From NCBI GenBank assembly GCA_965226435.1, contig CBDDCY010000011.1, positions 620,001 through 684,000 of the forward strand: 64,000 nt of DNA, written 5' to 3'. Under the pieces are notes generated by a model. It was not told the origin of the DNA, ran no database searches, and worked only from the letters and a program-made list of their open reading frames with translations. Of the stretch, positions 17,151 to 26,414 are shown piece after piece. The DNA comes from UBA6623 sp965226435 (GTDB taxonomy: Bacteria; Acidobacteriota; Terriglobia; Bryobacterales; UBA6623). Positions within the stretch are counted from its first letter, which is position 1. Each line of letters starts with the position of its first letter. Position numbers and translations under genes: made by a program.

Positions 17151-17419
17151 ACTACTATCCTTTTACTTAAAAGGGGACATTTCTACCGGGCTAACCAAGG
17201 GGACATTTCTATCGCCTCTTGACAAGTCGACGTCGACGATATTGACGCCGCCGGGTGGATCATCGTAATCTCAGCGGGGTTCGACAAGCAGACCCTTTCC
17301 ACGGCTGCCTGGCTGCGCGAACACTGGGGTCTGAAGATTACCTGTCTGGAAGTTGTTATTGCCACGGACCCGGAAACGCAGGATCCCTATTTGCTCTCCA
17401 CCGAAGTTTCGTAACCTTA

Positions 17420-17995
17420 TCACTGGCCGAGTTCGTGACAGAGGTGACAACTCCGCGAGGCGTTCGATTGCTTGTGGCAGTCCATGCACATTCTCATGGA
17501 CGTGGAAACTTCCTTCGCCAGGCGGTCGCGTTTCTCGACGGGGCCGTGGCAGGGCGTGCAGCCGACCGCGGCCTCGGCGTGGTCTTTGTGGCTGAAGAAC
17601 ACAAAATCGGCGACACGATAGACCCGCACCCAATCGAGCGGCTTGTTTTCGCGGTGGAACTCGGCGAGCAGGCTTACATCCGGGGCGTCGGCTTTGATCG
17701 TTCCATGGCAGAGCATGCATTGTTCGCTGTCGGGCAGTCCGGCCCGCTCCCGTTTTTCCGCGCCGCGGTGACAATCGTTGCAAGAAAGACCAGTCGTCAT
17801 GTGTTGTTTGTGGCTGAAGGGGATGGGCTGCGGTTCGACGGCGCGGGGTAAGCGTTCTTCGATGCCTTGATAGCCCTGCCCCGAGGCAATGGCGGGCAAG
17901 ACCAGCAGCAAGGCAGCGAGCAGCGCGCGAACACGGGCACGATGGTACACAGTGCCGGTGAGACGAGGTTGCAACGCGCCGAACACCGAAGGCAT
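17420..17995 (-). CDS. Five-haem c-type cytochrome (class III-like), exported
   Basis: Five CxxCH motifs are present: CNDCH, CMLCH, CTPCH, CMDCH and CHLCH. Extra histidines in PFSHKQH and FFSHKDH are likely distal ligands. A hydrophobic signal (VRALLAALLLVLPAIASGQ) directs it to the periplasm, where it should act as an electron carrier. The true start may be the GTG at 17950, just before the signal peptide. It is convergent with the IS-interrupted gene, 5 bp apart, and no oxidoreductase partner is adjacent. Confidence 0.88.
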   Translation of the reverse strand: MPSVFGALQPRLTGTVYHRARVRALLAALLLVLPAIASGQGYQGIEERLPRAVEPQPIPFSHKQHMTTGLSCNDCHRGAEKRERAGLPDSEQCMLCHGTIKADAPDVSLLAEFHRENKPLDWVRVYRVADFVFFSHKDHAEAAVGCTPCHGPVEKRDRLAKEVSTSMRMCMDCHKQSNASRSCHLCHELGQ

Positions 17996-18132
17996 GCTTA
18001 GATTCTAGTGCGTTGTCAGGTTCCTCTTTCCGGTCGGTTCCGCCTCGGGGGTTTGTCCGCGGGGCGTCGGACAAACGGCCCGGCGAAGAGTTACCGCGCC
18101 GAGGTGTCGCGGCTGAACGGGTATAGGCTCAA

Positions 18133-19188
18133 ATGACTCCTCTCAACCTCATTGCCGCCGAATTGCCGCGCAAAACGCAGCCGACGTTCGGCGCCGCGGA
18201 CCCACACTATCCTCTTTTCCACTTGGGAACGGCGACGGTGCCGTTTATTCCTCTTGTCGGTTCCGGCAACCGCGGCGAAGAGGAGTTCACCGTCGACGAT
18301 GTGCGGATAACGGTGCGCTCGGAGCCTTATGTTCCGCCGGCGGAGCTTCAGTCTCTCAGGGCCGCCGCGGTAAGGAAGTTCCGCGGCGACGCAAACGCCG
18401 AGCTGCGAGCGGATGACGCTCAGCCGGAAAAATGTCGGCTTGCTCGGATCGCGGTGGAAACCCCATCGACGAGCGGCCGGCCTCGTCTGGCTCTCGAAGT
18501 GCAGCCGTTGTTCTACGAGGATTACGTCACGGCCAATGCGTTTCTCGATACGGGGTTGGTTGGTGAGGCCGAGCCGGCCGAGACCATTCGAACGCGTTAT
18601 ACGATGGACGCCGCCAGCGGGAAACCGGATCCGGCACGCCTTGAGCTCTCGAACATCTGTGGTGTTGGGGTAGTGTACGTAACATCGGAGGACCAATTGA
18701 TCTTGTCGCGGCGCGCTTCCTCGGTGGCGGTCTATCCCGATATCGTCGGGTTTACGTCGAGTGGAAGCTGCGATTGGAGCGATTTCGCGCCGCCCGCGAC
18801 CGCCGCGGGTGTGTTTCGGGCGGCGGCGCGCGAGGCGGCGGAGGAATTGGGCGACCAGCTCGCCCCGGCTGACTTACGTCTCATTGCGATCGGCGTCGAC
18901 GTGGAGCAATTCTACTTTCAATTTTGTTTTTCGTGCCGGACCTCCCGAACAGCGGCGGAAATCGAACGGCTCCACCAGTCGGCGCGAGACCGCTACGAGC
19001 AGTCCCTGTTTTGGATCGATTTCAGTCGGCCCGAACCGGTCGCCGCGCTGCTGAGGTCGCGACAAATCGAACCCGCCGCCGAAGTCGCGGTGCTGTTGTC
19101 GGCGATGAAACGATGGGGAAGCGCGCGTATGGAGGATCTCGTTGAGCAATATCAAAAGCAACAGTCGGTACCGACGTTGGCGGTGTGA
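18133..19188 (+). CDS. Nudix-fold-like protein
   Basis: A 351-residue protein of uncertain role. Around residues 180-300 it shows a Nudix-like layout: GVGVVYVTSEDQLILSRRAS, then FRAAAREAAEELGDQL, which matches REUxEExGU of the Nudix box. The Glu expected earlier in the box is Ala, so pyrophosphatase activity is doubtful. The N-terminal 170 residues are not recognised. No operon partner is apparent. Confidence 0.65.
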   Translation: MTPLNLIAAELPRKTQPTFGAADPHYPLFHLGTATVPFIPLVGSGNRGEEEFTVDDVRITVRSEPYVPPAELQSLRAAAVRKFRGDANAELRADDAQPEKCRLARIAVETPSTSGRPRLALEVQPLFYEDYVTANAFLDTGLVGEAEPAETIRTRYTMDAASGKPDPARLELSNICGVGVVYVTSEDQLILSRRASSVAVYPDIVGFTSSGSCDWSDFAPPATAAGVFRAAAREAAEELGDQLAPADLRLIAIGVDVEQFYFQFCFSCRTSRTAAEIERLHQSARDRYEQSLFWIDFSRPEPVAALLRSRQIEPAAEVAVLLSAMKRWGSARMEDLVEQYQKQQSVPTLAV

Positions 19189-19308
19189 CGTGACATGAAG
19201 GGGCCCGGGAAAGCCCGTCGCAACGACGTTGAGATGCTTTGAGGGCGCGGGATGTGACTGGCGCCCCCGGCCAGCTGGGGGGCGGCGGTCGTGCGCAACT
19301 TGAATGGA

Positions 19309-19707
19309 TTACAAGGTTTGCGTCGGGAACGTCGGGTTCAGGTCGGCCGCCTCCGCCAATAGGGAAGCGAAACGAACCTGAGTAAATTGCAGTCCGATAA
19401 GAAAGCGCCGCTCGCCGTAACAGCGACAGTAAACTACATCGGCGGACCCCTGAATTTTGGCAAAGGTTTTGGACCGCCGGCCGCGAAATGTAACCAGCGA
19501 CCCAACGAGCAACGGTGTCGAGTTGGCGATTGCCAGGCCACCGTGATGCGAATCGACGATCGGAACCGTTTGCACACCGCCCACGAACTCCACGACTACG
19601 CACCGGCCTCGCAGGTGCTCGCTACGACTGCCTCGCCGCCTCTCTTTTCGCCGGACGGGCACGAATCGGCTAACCGCGCTCTTGATGGCCTTCACACTCT
19701 CGATCAT
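19309..19707 (-). CDS. PilZ-like domain protein
   Basis: A 132-residue protein with an Arg-rich stretch (VRRKERRRGSR) followed by a small beta-barrel-like part (VEFVGGVQTVPIVDSHHGGL..LLVGSLVTFRG..RFLIGLQF). This resembles PilZ domains, where RxxxR and DxSxxG bind cyclic di-GMP; the second motif is only approximate here. GAGGAGG lies 10 nt before the ATG at 19707. A longer frame extends upstream but lacks support. The gene lies divergent from the acyl-CoA synthetase. Confidence 0.55.
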   Translation of the reverse strand: MIESVKAIKSAVSRFVPVRRKERRRGSRSEHLRGRCVVVEFVGGVQTVPIVDSHHGGLAIANSTPLLVGSLVTFRGRRSKTFAKIQGSADVVYCRCYGERRFLIGLQFTQVRFASLLAEAADLNPTFPTQTL

Positions 19708-19953
19708 GGGCTCAACCCCTCCTCGCTTTTGAAAGATTCTCCCGCAATCGGCGTGGGCGCGGCTATTGAGCGGCAGTACCGATTTTGGCCGACGTCGGTA
19801 CCCTGGTTCTTGAGCGCTTTCCGGGTACGGGGGTTCCAGTACATTTTGCGAGTAACCGCATGACGGGCGAGTCCGCAAAGGGCATGAAGGCCGGTCGTGA
19901 CCGAGCGAGCCGGCACCGCCGAGCACGGCCAACTGTTGTACAATGCCCGCCGT

Positions 19954-21606
19954 ATGCAGAGCCATGCCGTCGGCCCCGAACAGCCTCTGGTCAATAAGAC
20001 CATTTCCGAAGTCTTCGACCTGACGGCGGAGAAGTTTCCCGACCGCGAGGCGCTGGTTTCCCGTCATCAGCGAATTCGTCACAGCTACCGCGAGCTGCAA
20101 CAGGAAGTGGCACGCACGGCGGCCGGCCTTTGGGGTCTCGGTCTGCGGCCGCGCGATCGGATCGGCGTATGGGCGTCGAACTGCGCCGAGTGGGTTTACC
20201 TACAAGTCGCGGCGGCCCGAATCGGTGCGGTGCTGGTCAACGTCAACCCCGCCTACCGATCCCACGATTTGGCCTACATCCTCGAACGTTCCAGGATCAA
20301 GGCGTTGTTCCTCCATGAAAAGGACGCACGCATCAACTATGTCGACATCCTGGTCGCGGCGCGCGAGGGCAACACAAGCGAGCTTGCCCACGCCGTGGTG
20401 TTGCCTCGCGGAGCGGATGACTCGACACTCTCCGGCGAAGAGTTGATCTCCTGGGCGGAGATGATCTCGGGCGGCGAGGAGCCGCCGCCCTACCACGACG
20501 ACCCGAATGAAGTCGTCAATATCCAATACACCTCCGGCACGACCGGCAAGCCCAAGGGCGTGCTGCTTTCCCACCGGAATTTGGTGAATAACGCCTTCCT
20601 CGTGGGCGCCGGGTTGCGCTGGAGCGAACGGGATCGTCTTTGCCTTGCCGTCCCCATGTACCACTGCTTCGGATGCGTGATGGGATCGCTGCAATCGATT
20701 GTCTACGGCGCCGCCATGGTGTTGCCTTCGGCGCAGTTCGATCCGGGTGAAGTGCTGCGGGCGATTGAGCAAGAACGCTGCACAACGATTTATGGCGTGC
20801 CGACGATGTTCGTGGCCGAGTTGGCGCATCCCGAATTTCCCGACCGCGACATGAGTTCGTTGCGAACCGGCATTATGGCGGGCGCTCCCTGCCCCATCGA
20901 GTTGATGAAACGCGTCGTCAACGAAATGCATTGCTCGGAAATGACGATCGCCTACGGGCAGACCGAGTCGTCGCCGGTGATCACGCAATCGTCGACCGAT
21001 GATTCCCTGGACGTTCGCGTGGCGACCGTCGGCAAGGCCATGCCCAATACGCAAGTCAAGATTGTCGACAGCGAAACCGGCGAAACGTTGCTTGTCGGGC
21101 ACCAAGGCGAACTCTGCACGCGCGGCTACCTGGTGATGAAGGGCTACGACAGAGATCCCGACGCCACCGGCAAAGCGATCGATCTCGACGGTTGGCTGCA
21201 CACCGGCGATCTGGCGACGATGCGGGAGGACGGTAATTTCCGGATTACCGGCCGCGCCAAAGAGATGATTATTCGCGGCGGTGAAAATATCTATCCGCGC
21301 GAAATCGAGGAGTTTCTTCACAGCCACCCGAAGATCAGCGACGTCTATGTCGTGGGCCTGCCCGACGAGCGGCTCGGGGAGCGCGTGCTGGCTTGGATTC
21401 AAGTGAAAACGGGTGAGCAGGCCGATGAACAGGAAATTCGCGACTACTGCCGGGACAAGATCGCTCATTTCAAAATTCCCGAATCCATGCGCTTTGTTGA
21501 CCAGTTCCCGATGACGGTCACGGGGAAAGTTCAGAAATTTCTAATCCGCGAGCAAGAGATTAAGTTGCGGGGGCTTGAGAAAGCGGCCCGCGTGGAGACG
21601 GCTTAG
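19954..21606 (+). CDS. Acyl-CoA synthetase (AMP-forming, FadD-like)
   Basis: A 550-residue ANL-family ligase that should activate fatty or other carboxylic acids to CoA thioesters. The P-loop-like motif is YTSGTTGKPKGV, with YGQTESSPV, GWLHTGDLA, GRAKEMIIRGGENIYP and the C-terminal TVTGKVQKFLIRE carrying the catalytic Lys. The ATG at 19954 is used; an upstream start at 19897 would add residues not usual for the family. Chain-length preference cannot be read from the sequence. Confidence 0.93.
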   Translation: MQSHAVGPEQPLVNKTISEVFDLTAEKFPDREALVSRHQRIRHSYRELQQEVARTAAGLWGLGLRPRDRIGVWASNCAEWVYLQVAAARIGAVLVNVNPAYRSHDLAYILERSRIKALFLHEKDARINYVDILVAAREGNTSELAHAVVLPRGADDSTLSGEELISWAEMISGGEEPPPYHDDPNEVVNIQYTSGTTGKPKGVLLSHRNLVNNAFLVGAGLRWSERDRLCLAVPMYHCFGCVMGSLQSIVYGAAMVLPSAQFDPGEVLRAIEQERCTTIYGVPTMFVAELAHPEFPDRDMSSLRTGIMAGAPCPIELMKRVVNEMHCSEMTIAYGQTESSPVITQSSTDDSLDVRVATVGKAMPNTQVKIVDSETGETLLVGHQGELCTRGYLVMKGYDRDPDATGKAIDLDGWLHTGDLATMREDGNFRITGRAKEMIIRGGENIYPREIEEFLHSHPKISDVYVVGLPDERLGERVLAWIQVKTGEQADEQEIRDYCRDKIAHFKIPESMRFVDQFPMTVTGKVQKFLIREQEIKLRGLEKAARVETA

Positions 21607-21681
21607 TCGCTGTCCGCGGCCGCCGTTTGTTCATCGGGCGCCCGCCCTTGTGCCGCCGCGCGCCGGCTAGTACAATCCTGC

Positions 21682-22931
21682 TTGGGGCGACTGAGCTTTT
21701 TTCGAAGACCTTCGGGAGATCAGACGCCTTCCACGCCGGACCGAGAAGATTCCCCGGTTCGATCATCTTCGCCTCCGTCGACCGATTCGGAGGGCACCCG
21801 CGACCCAAGCCGGGAAAACAGCGCGGCGCCGTTGGGGTCGCCGATTTATTGGCTGGCGGCCGGCACCTTCGTTATCTTGTTTTGGGCGTGGGGTTTTGCG
21901 ACAGGCGGCGGGAAGTATCTACTGGCCGGCTACAACGATTTCGCGCCGATCTACGCGGCAACGCAGCTCGTCGGCACCCCCGGCCTCTACGACAAGGACG
22001 CCGTTTACGGCGTCATCAACGACCAGTTCGGACGCGCCAGCCCGGCCTGGCGGTACACGCGAATGCCGTTTCACGCCGTCGCTCTGTGGCCGATCGGCCT
22101 GCTTTCGTATCAGGACGCGTATCTCGTCTTCCTCTGTCTACAGGGCATGGCGTTCGCCGTCTTTCTGGCGTATTGGCGACTGCCCCACCGATCTTATCTG
22201 ATCGCGTTCACGATGCTGTCGTTCCCGCTCACGTTCGCGATGTGGTCCGGACAAGACGCCGTTTTCCTGCTCGCATGGATTGGCTTGGCCGTTTGGCACG
22301 GCCGTTTCGAGCGGGGCTCTTTTTGGCGCTCTGCCTCATCAAGTTCCACTTATTTCTGTTTCTGCCCCTGCCGCTATTGGCGCAACGCCGCTACCGCATG
22401 TTTGCCGGGGCCGCCGCGGGAAGTGTGGCGTTGATGGCGGTTTCTTTCGCGGCGGGGGGACTCGGTTGGCCGCTTGAATACTACGCCACGCTGACCGATC
22501 CGGTGATCAACTTCGTTCCATTCACGATGGTCAATCTTCACGGCTTGTTGTTCGGATTGCCGGGATCGCTGTTTCTCGAAGTGATTGCGGCGGTTGCGAT
22601 CGCGGCGGTGATTTGGGGGGCTTCACGGAAGGGCGGTTTCGAGGAGTCGCTGGCGCTGGTGCTGCTCGGGGGGTTGGCTTGCAGTTATCACACCTATGTC
22701 TCCGATTGCGTATTGTTGTTGCCGGCCGCCTCCATCGTGATCGCCTACCGGTTGACCCGCTGGACGGCCGTCTGCTGCTGGCTGCTCGTAACGCCGTTTC
22801 TCTTCGCTCTGCTCGTATTCGGAGGCGTGGCTTATCCCGTGCAAGTCTTGATCGTGTTGTTGCTCGTCGTCGCGGCCGTCGACATCTTGCGTCACGGCCG
22901 ACGACTGGAGCCCGAGTCGGCGGGAACGTGA
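21682..22931 (+). pseudogene. GT87/DUF2029-like polyprenyl-mannosyltransferase-type membrane protein, frameshifted
   Basis: A multi-pass membrane protein whose coding signal moves between frames. Up to about 22310 the frame starting at TTG 21682 is membrane-rich (WLAAGTFVILFWAWGFATGG, YNDFAPIYAATQLV, YTRMPFHAVALWPIGLLSY). After a GC-rich spot near 22311-22316 the sense continues in another frame (LFLALCLIKFHLFLFLPLPL to the stop at 22931). The family uses lipid-linked sugars to glycosylate surface molecules. A single indel restores one protein of about 415 residues; mutation and sequence error cannot be told apart. The start is uncertain. Confidence 0.75.
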
Positions 22932-23028
22932 TGACGATCAAGGGTCGTTCCTCGTCTGGGACGGGTTGCGCTTCGCGAACCCGCCCTTCAAAGTTTTCGA
23001 GCCTCATGCAAGGAAGGTAAACAATCCC

Positions 23029-23451
23029 ATGATGCAAAGAATTACGGTGATTACGCTTCTGCTGTTTGGTTTCGGTTGTTCGGGCGGAACGCCGGCCGAG
23101 CCCCGGCCGCCCGAAGAAAAGCCGGTCAAGCGCGTGGGCATGGTGGTCGGCATTGAGGCCGACATGATCGAGCGCTACAAAGCCCTCCATGCGGACCTAA
23201 ATCCCGGCGTTCGGGATTTGCTGGGCAAGTATCACATGCGGAACTTCTCGATCTATTTGGAGCAGATCGGCGAGCAGTGGTACGAGTTCGGCTATTACGA
23301 ATACACTGGGGACGATTACGATGGGGATATGGCCCAACTCGCCCGAGAGCCCCGCAACATCGAGTGGCTCGAGATCTGCGATCCAATGCAAATTCCGCTG
23401 CCGGGGGCCGAGGGCTGGAAAGAGATGGAGCGGGTCTATTTCAATCCCTGA
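23029..23451 (+). CDS. L-rhamnose-mutarotase-like lipoprotein
   Basis: A 140-residue protein with a lipoprotein signal (TLLLFGFGCSGG) followed by a RhaM/DUF718-type domain: VGMVVGIEADMIERYKALH with the expected His, YHMRNFSIYLE, WYEFGYYEYTGDDYDGDM and the late WLEICDPMQIPLPG. RhaM enzymes interconvert rhamnose anomers in the cytoplasm; an exported, lipid-anchored version is unusual. AAGGAAGG precedes the ATG at 23029. Rhamnose genes are not adjacent. Confidence 0.82.
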   Translation: MMQRITVITLLLFGFGCSGGTPAEPRPPEEKPVKRVGMVVGIEADMIERYKALHADLNPGVRDLLGKYHMRNFSIYLEQIGEQWYEFGYYEYTGDDYDGDMAQLAREPRNIEWLEICDPMQIPLPGAEGWKEMERVYFNP

Positions 23452-23477
23452 CGGCTTTTCAGCGACTCGCTGATTCC

Positions 23478-24335
23478 TTACCAAAAGGTTCCGGCACAGC
23501 CGCGGACGCGGTCGCCGTGTTGACGCAGCGCTTCCATGTCAGCCTGGCAAGGTGGGGTCCAATCGTCGAGCAGGGTTAGAGCGTGATCGAGCTCGGCGCG
23601 CCGGCCGGGAGTGGCGAGCGCGACCGATACGTCGGGGTTCGCCAGGCAAAAGCGGTAGCATTCGGCGGCACTGGGCGGGCGAAATCCCTTCGGGGCGTCC
23701 GCTGTGGGTTCCAGCAAAGCCCTCCAACGCAAGCCCGTGAACGTCACCACGGGAATGCCCCCTTGGCGGGTAATGGGGAAAACATCTTGCTCGGCGCCGC
23801 GATGCGCGGCATTGTATCGAACCATGAGCAGGTCGAGGGCGGGCCGCGGCGCGGCGGGCTCGCCCGCCGATTGCGGCAAATGGATAGTCGACCAAGCCGC
23901 CGCCAATTGGCGCTGGTGGCTGGTCAGGCCGATCATCTTAAGCGTCCCTTGGCGCTGTAGATCGGCAAGGGCTCCCCAAGCGCCGCCTGGAGCGATGATC
24001 TCAGCCCACTCGGCTTCGGACTCCACATAGTAGAAGGTGGCAATGTCGAGGTAGTCGGTGCGGAGTTGATCGAGGATCCACTGGAACTCGGTCTTCGCCT
24101 CGTCGGCGGTTCGCGACTTGAATTGCACCGCGACGACCACGTCCTTGCGCCGGGCACCCATCGCCGCGACGGCGCGCGAAAGCCCGTCGGGTTTGCCGCA
24201 CCAGTTGAGATAGTTGAGGCCGCGTTCGACGGCATATTCGACGTCTTCGGGACGCAAGTGCGTATTACCGCGGGTGGCCAACCCCAATCGGCGAACGGCC
24301 GGGAGGTCGTCGCGTAGTTTCGCGGTGCAGTTCAT
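23478..24335 (-). CDS. Aldo/keto-reductase-like protein with altered catalytic residues
   Basis: A 285-residue TIM-barrel protein of the AKR superfamily (RRLGLATRGN, VERGLNYLNWCGK, ILDQLRTDYLDIATFYYVE, IGLTSHQRQLAAAW, FCLANPDVSVALATPGR). The tetrad Asp/Tyr/Lys/His is not kept: the Asp-Tyr region reads NYLNWCGKP and the His position is Tyr in ATFYYVE. Redox activity may be lost or changed. ATG 24335 is chosen as the start nearest to conserved sequence. Confidence 0.75.
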   Translation of the reverse strand: MNCTAKLRDDLPAVRRLGLATRGNTHLRPEDVEYAVERGLNYLNWCGKPDGLSRAVAAMGARRKDVVVAVQFKSRTADEAKTEFQWILDQLRTDYLDIATFYYVESEAEWAEIIAPGGAWGALADLQRQGTLKMIGLTSHQRQLAAAWSTIHLPQSAGEPAAPRPALDLLMVRYNAAHRGAEQDVFPITRQGGIPVVTFTGLRWRALLEPTADAPKGFRPPSAAECYRFCLANPDVSVALATPGRRAELDHALTLLDDWTPPCQADMEALRQHGDRVRGCAGTFW

Positions 24336-24428
24336 ATCCCGCGGTCGCCGTTGCATCAATCGACGCCGCGCCAGTCGGCGTCAGGCCGGGCGCGGCGGCC
24401 TTCGGCGACGCTTCCGAGCCTCCGGCCG

Positions 24429-26414
24429 TCAGGTGAAGATTCCCATGGCGCGCAGCTTACGCAGCAAGGGCCCCCGCCAGTCGGGGTTTCCCAGCTCAAT
24501 AACGGTATCGCTGAGCCGCACGGCCTTGTCGCGGGCGACCCCCAGCACGTGAGTCGCGGTTTCCGGGTCGGGACAGTGAATCAGAACCGCCGGCTTCACG
24601 GTAATCCGCCGGCAAGCGCCGAACCAACCCTCGATTTCCCGCCGCACGTTGGCGGGGATCTTTTTCGTGCTGAAGCGCTCAAGCGTCTCCAGCGCCGCGG
24701 CCGCTGTCAGACCGCCCGCCCCGGCGCGCATGACTGATTCCTTGGTGATGACGAAAAGGATGCCGACGGTGTGGCCTTTCCGTTCGGCAAAGCGCCCGAT
24801 CTCGGCTTCGGCGAGCGGATTCGGGGCCAAGAAGGCCACTTCAAAATTGGGTTGTACGAGTACCCCGCCGCCCGCCGCTTCCTCGAACTCGAAGTCGTCG
24901 ACCAATCCGAATAAGTACTGACCCATTTCCGTGAGGCTTACACACAATTCGCCGCCCACCTGCCCGACCTTGAACGCCCCCAGCGGGAAAAGATCGAACA
25001 GCAAGATGCGGTCGAGACACGGCGGCCATGCTTCCTCGAGGTCGGCGGGCGTGAGGCGGTAATAATAACGGCCGCCCAGATAGCCTTCCAGCCGGGTCCC
25101 CTTGAGTGTCCGCTCGGCGATCTCATTGTTCACCGCGTAATAGCCGCGAAAGTCCGACCACTTCCAGTAAGCGTCCGTCGGAATGGCGGAAAGGTGCCGG
25201 CGGAATGCCTTGCGTATAGCGAGGGATGGATTTCCTTTACCGTAGAACCGAATGTGGGCCGGCATCCAGCTCTCCGCCTCCTCGTCGTGGCGCTTTTTGC
25301 CGGAGCGACTTGCGGTGGCCGCCTTGGCCTTATCAAGAACTTGCCGCACGCGTTCTTTCGCCGAAAGCGCCAACCACTCGCGGCCCTGTTCGCTGATCCC
25401 CGCGCAGCGTTTGTTGTCGGCTTCATCCACATCACGGACAAGACCAAACGACCGCACCGAGTCGAAGGCTCCCTGGATTCGCATATCCGCGTTGTTGAAA
25501 TCCAAATCGCTTGGGAGCCAGTCGGGCAGCCGCAGCAGACTTTCTTCCAGGCTCTTCTGTGTTTTCGCGAACAAATAGGAGTCGCTAACCCGGAGACGAA
25601 GAGGTTCGGCGGCGGCTGCCACCAGCAGGGTCGTCATGTCCTCAATCAGCAGCGGCGCGTGGAAGACGTCATCCGGCTCGACGGGGCGCGGAGCCTGGGG
25701 CGGTTTCGTATTCAACCGCTTGACGATGCCGGGCCAAATGCCGAAGACGGGTTCGCCGTCGCCGGAACGCAGCCAAGGGTAAAGCAACAGATAGCGGATG
25801 CACCCGGTCAGAGCCAGATCAACCAGGTCGGCGTCGAGACCGCCATAGAGGTCGGGAAGCTCTCGAAGCGCCATCGGCTCCTTGCGCTCCATGCAGTCCT
25901 TCACCAGGCGTTGGGCCATGGCAAGAGTTTCGGTGGTTTCGAAATAGGGCGGCACGAAACTGCGGTGATACCGTCCTTCCCACTCCGGTCCGTCGGCGGC
26001 CAGAAAATCATTCAGCCACGGCAACCGGGCAATGTCGTGGAAAAGCTGGTGGTCGTCTTGCCAATGGCCGGGCCGACCCCACAGTGCGTTCCTTTCCGGG
26101 TGCGTCAGATAGTTCGACAGGTAGCTGAGGAAGACTTCGGCCGAGGGCCTTTCGAGGGCGGTATTCGTCTTGAGCGCGCGGATGATCTTCAGAAAAGATT
26201 TGCACTCTCTGTTGAGTGTGATGCGGCCGCTCGTGAGGCGACGCAAGATTTTCTCCTTGATCAGAATGTCGTGGTATTCATCGAGTTCATACTGCACCTG
26301 AATACGGTCGGGATCCTTCGGCCGCGACAGAATCTCGCGTGCCGCCGCGGGAAGATTCATCCATCCTTCCAGATCGTGCATGAAGGCGACCCAGTGGATC
26401 TCGAGGACCTTCAT
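24429..26414 (-). CDS. Helicase-associated (XPB partner) protein
   Basis: A 661-residue protein resembling the bacterial helicase-associated proteins that accompany XPB. A winged-helix-rich N-terminal part is followed by a C-terminal domain (VLVQPNFEVAFLAPNPLAEA..RFAERKGHTVGILFVITKES) typical of the XPB/Ssl2-associated family. Its start overlaps the stop of the XPB helicase gene by 4 nt (ATGA). In mycobacteria a comparable protein lies next to the XPB helicase gene. It may guide or regulate the helicase; catalytic motifs are not seen. Confidence 0.72.
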   Translation of the reverse strand: MKVLEIHWVAFMHDLEGWMNLPAAAREILSRPKDPDRIQVQYELDEYHDILIKEKILRRLTSGRITLNRECKSFLKIIRALKTNTALERPSAEVFLSYLSNYLTHPERNALWGRPGHWQDDHQLFHDIARLPWLNDFLAADGPEWEGRYHRSFVPPYFETTETLAMAQRLVKDCMERKEPMALRELPDLYGGLDADLVDLALTGCIRYLLLYPWLRSGDGEPVFGIWPGIVKRLNTKPPQAPRPVEPDDVFHAPLLIEDMTTLLVAAAAEPLRLRVSDSYLFAKTQKSLEESLLRLPDWLPSDLDFNNADMRIQGAFDSVRSFGLVRDVDEADNKRCAGISEQGREWLALSAKERVRQVLDKAKAATASRSGKKRHDEEAESWMPAHIRFYGKGNPSLAIRKAFRRHLSAIPTDAYWKWSDFRGYYAVNNEIAERTLKGTRLEGYLGGRYYYRLTPADLEEAWPPCLDRILLFDLFPLGAFKVGQVGGELCVSLTEMGQYLFGLVDDFEFEEAAGGGVLVQPNFEVAFLAPNPLAEAEIGRFAERKGHTVGILFVITKESVMRAGAGGLTAAAALETLERFSTKKIPANVRREIEGWFGACRRITVKPAVLIHCPDPETATHVLGVARDKAVRLSDTVIELGNPDWRGPLLRKLRAMGIFT

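Larger units (their letters stand above)
15638..17224 (+). mobile_element. ISNCY/IS1202-like insertion sequence, copy 2 (complete, 1587 bp)
   Basis: Both ends are imperfect 26-bp inverted repeats beginning TGT (15638-15663 and 17199-17224), matching at about 19 of 26 positions. The element is flanked by the perfect 17-bp direct repeat AGTCGACGTCGACGATA (15621-15637 and 17225-17241). Long target duplications are a known trait of the IS1202 group. Length equals copy 3 exactly. It holds one transposase gene and a 145-bp conserved 3' tail. TTGACA forms the last bases of the right end, pointing outward. Confidence 0.95.
15304..17414 (+). pseudogene. Small PD-(D/E)XK-nuclease-like protein, split by an IS
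   Basis: Removing the IS (15638-17224) and one copy of the 17-bp target duplication joins 15304-15637 to 17242-17414 in frame, giving a 168-residue protein that ends LLSTEVS. It resembles small nuclease-fold proteins: GDREPASRVDILAINQEG places an Asp on the first strand, but where an ExK would follow, the sequence is VVVVVAGA, so the catalytic pair seems lost. The fold call is tentative; the in-frame join is directly visible. As it stands, the gene encodes a truncated product that ends inside the IS at 15678. Confidence 0.8.

Noticed and set aside
17271..18074. A 267-codon minus-strand frame overlapping the multihaem cytochrome gene
   Set aside because: It is a shifted frame of the cytochrome with five CxxCH motifs; its own translation is Arg/Pro-rich and motif-free.
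20200..21468. A 422-codon open frame on the minus strand opposite the acyl-CoA synthetase gene
   Set aside because: It is His/Arg/Asp-rich without any family motif and mirrors a well-supported gene; typical of antisense frames in GC-rich coding sequence. The same applies to 25194-26429, 26489-27673 and 51894-53060.
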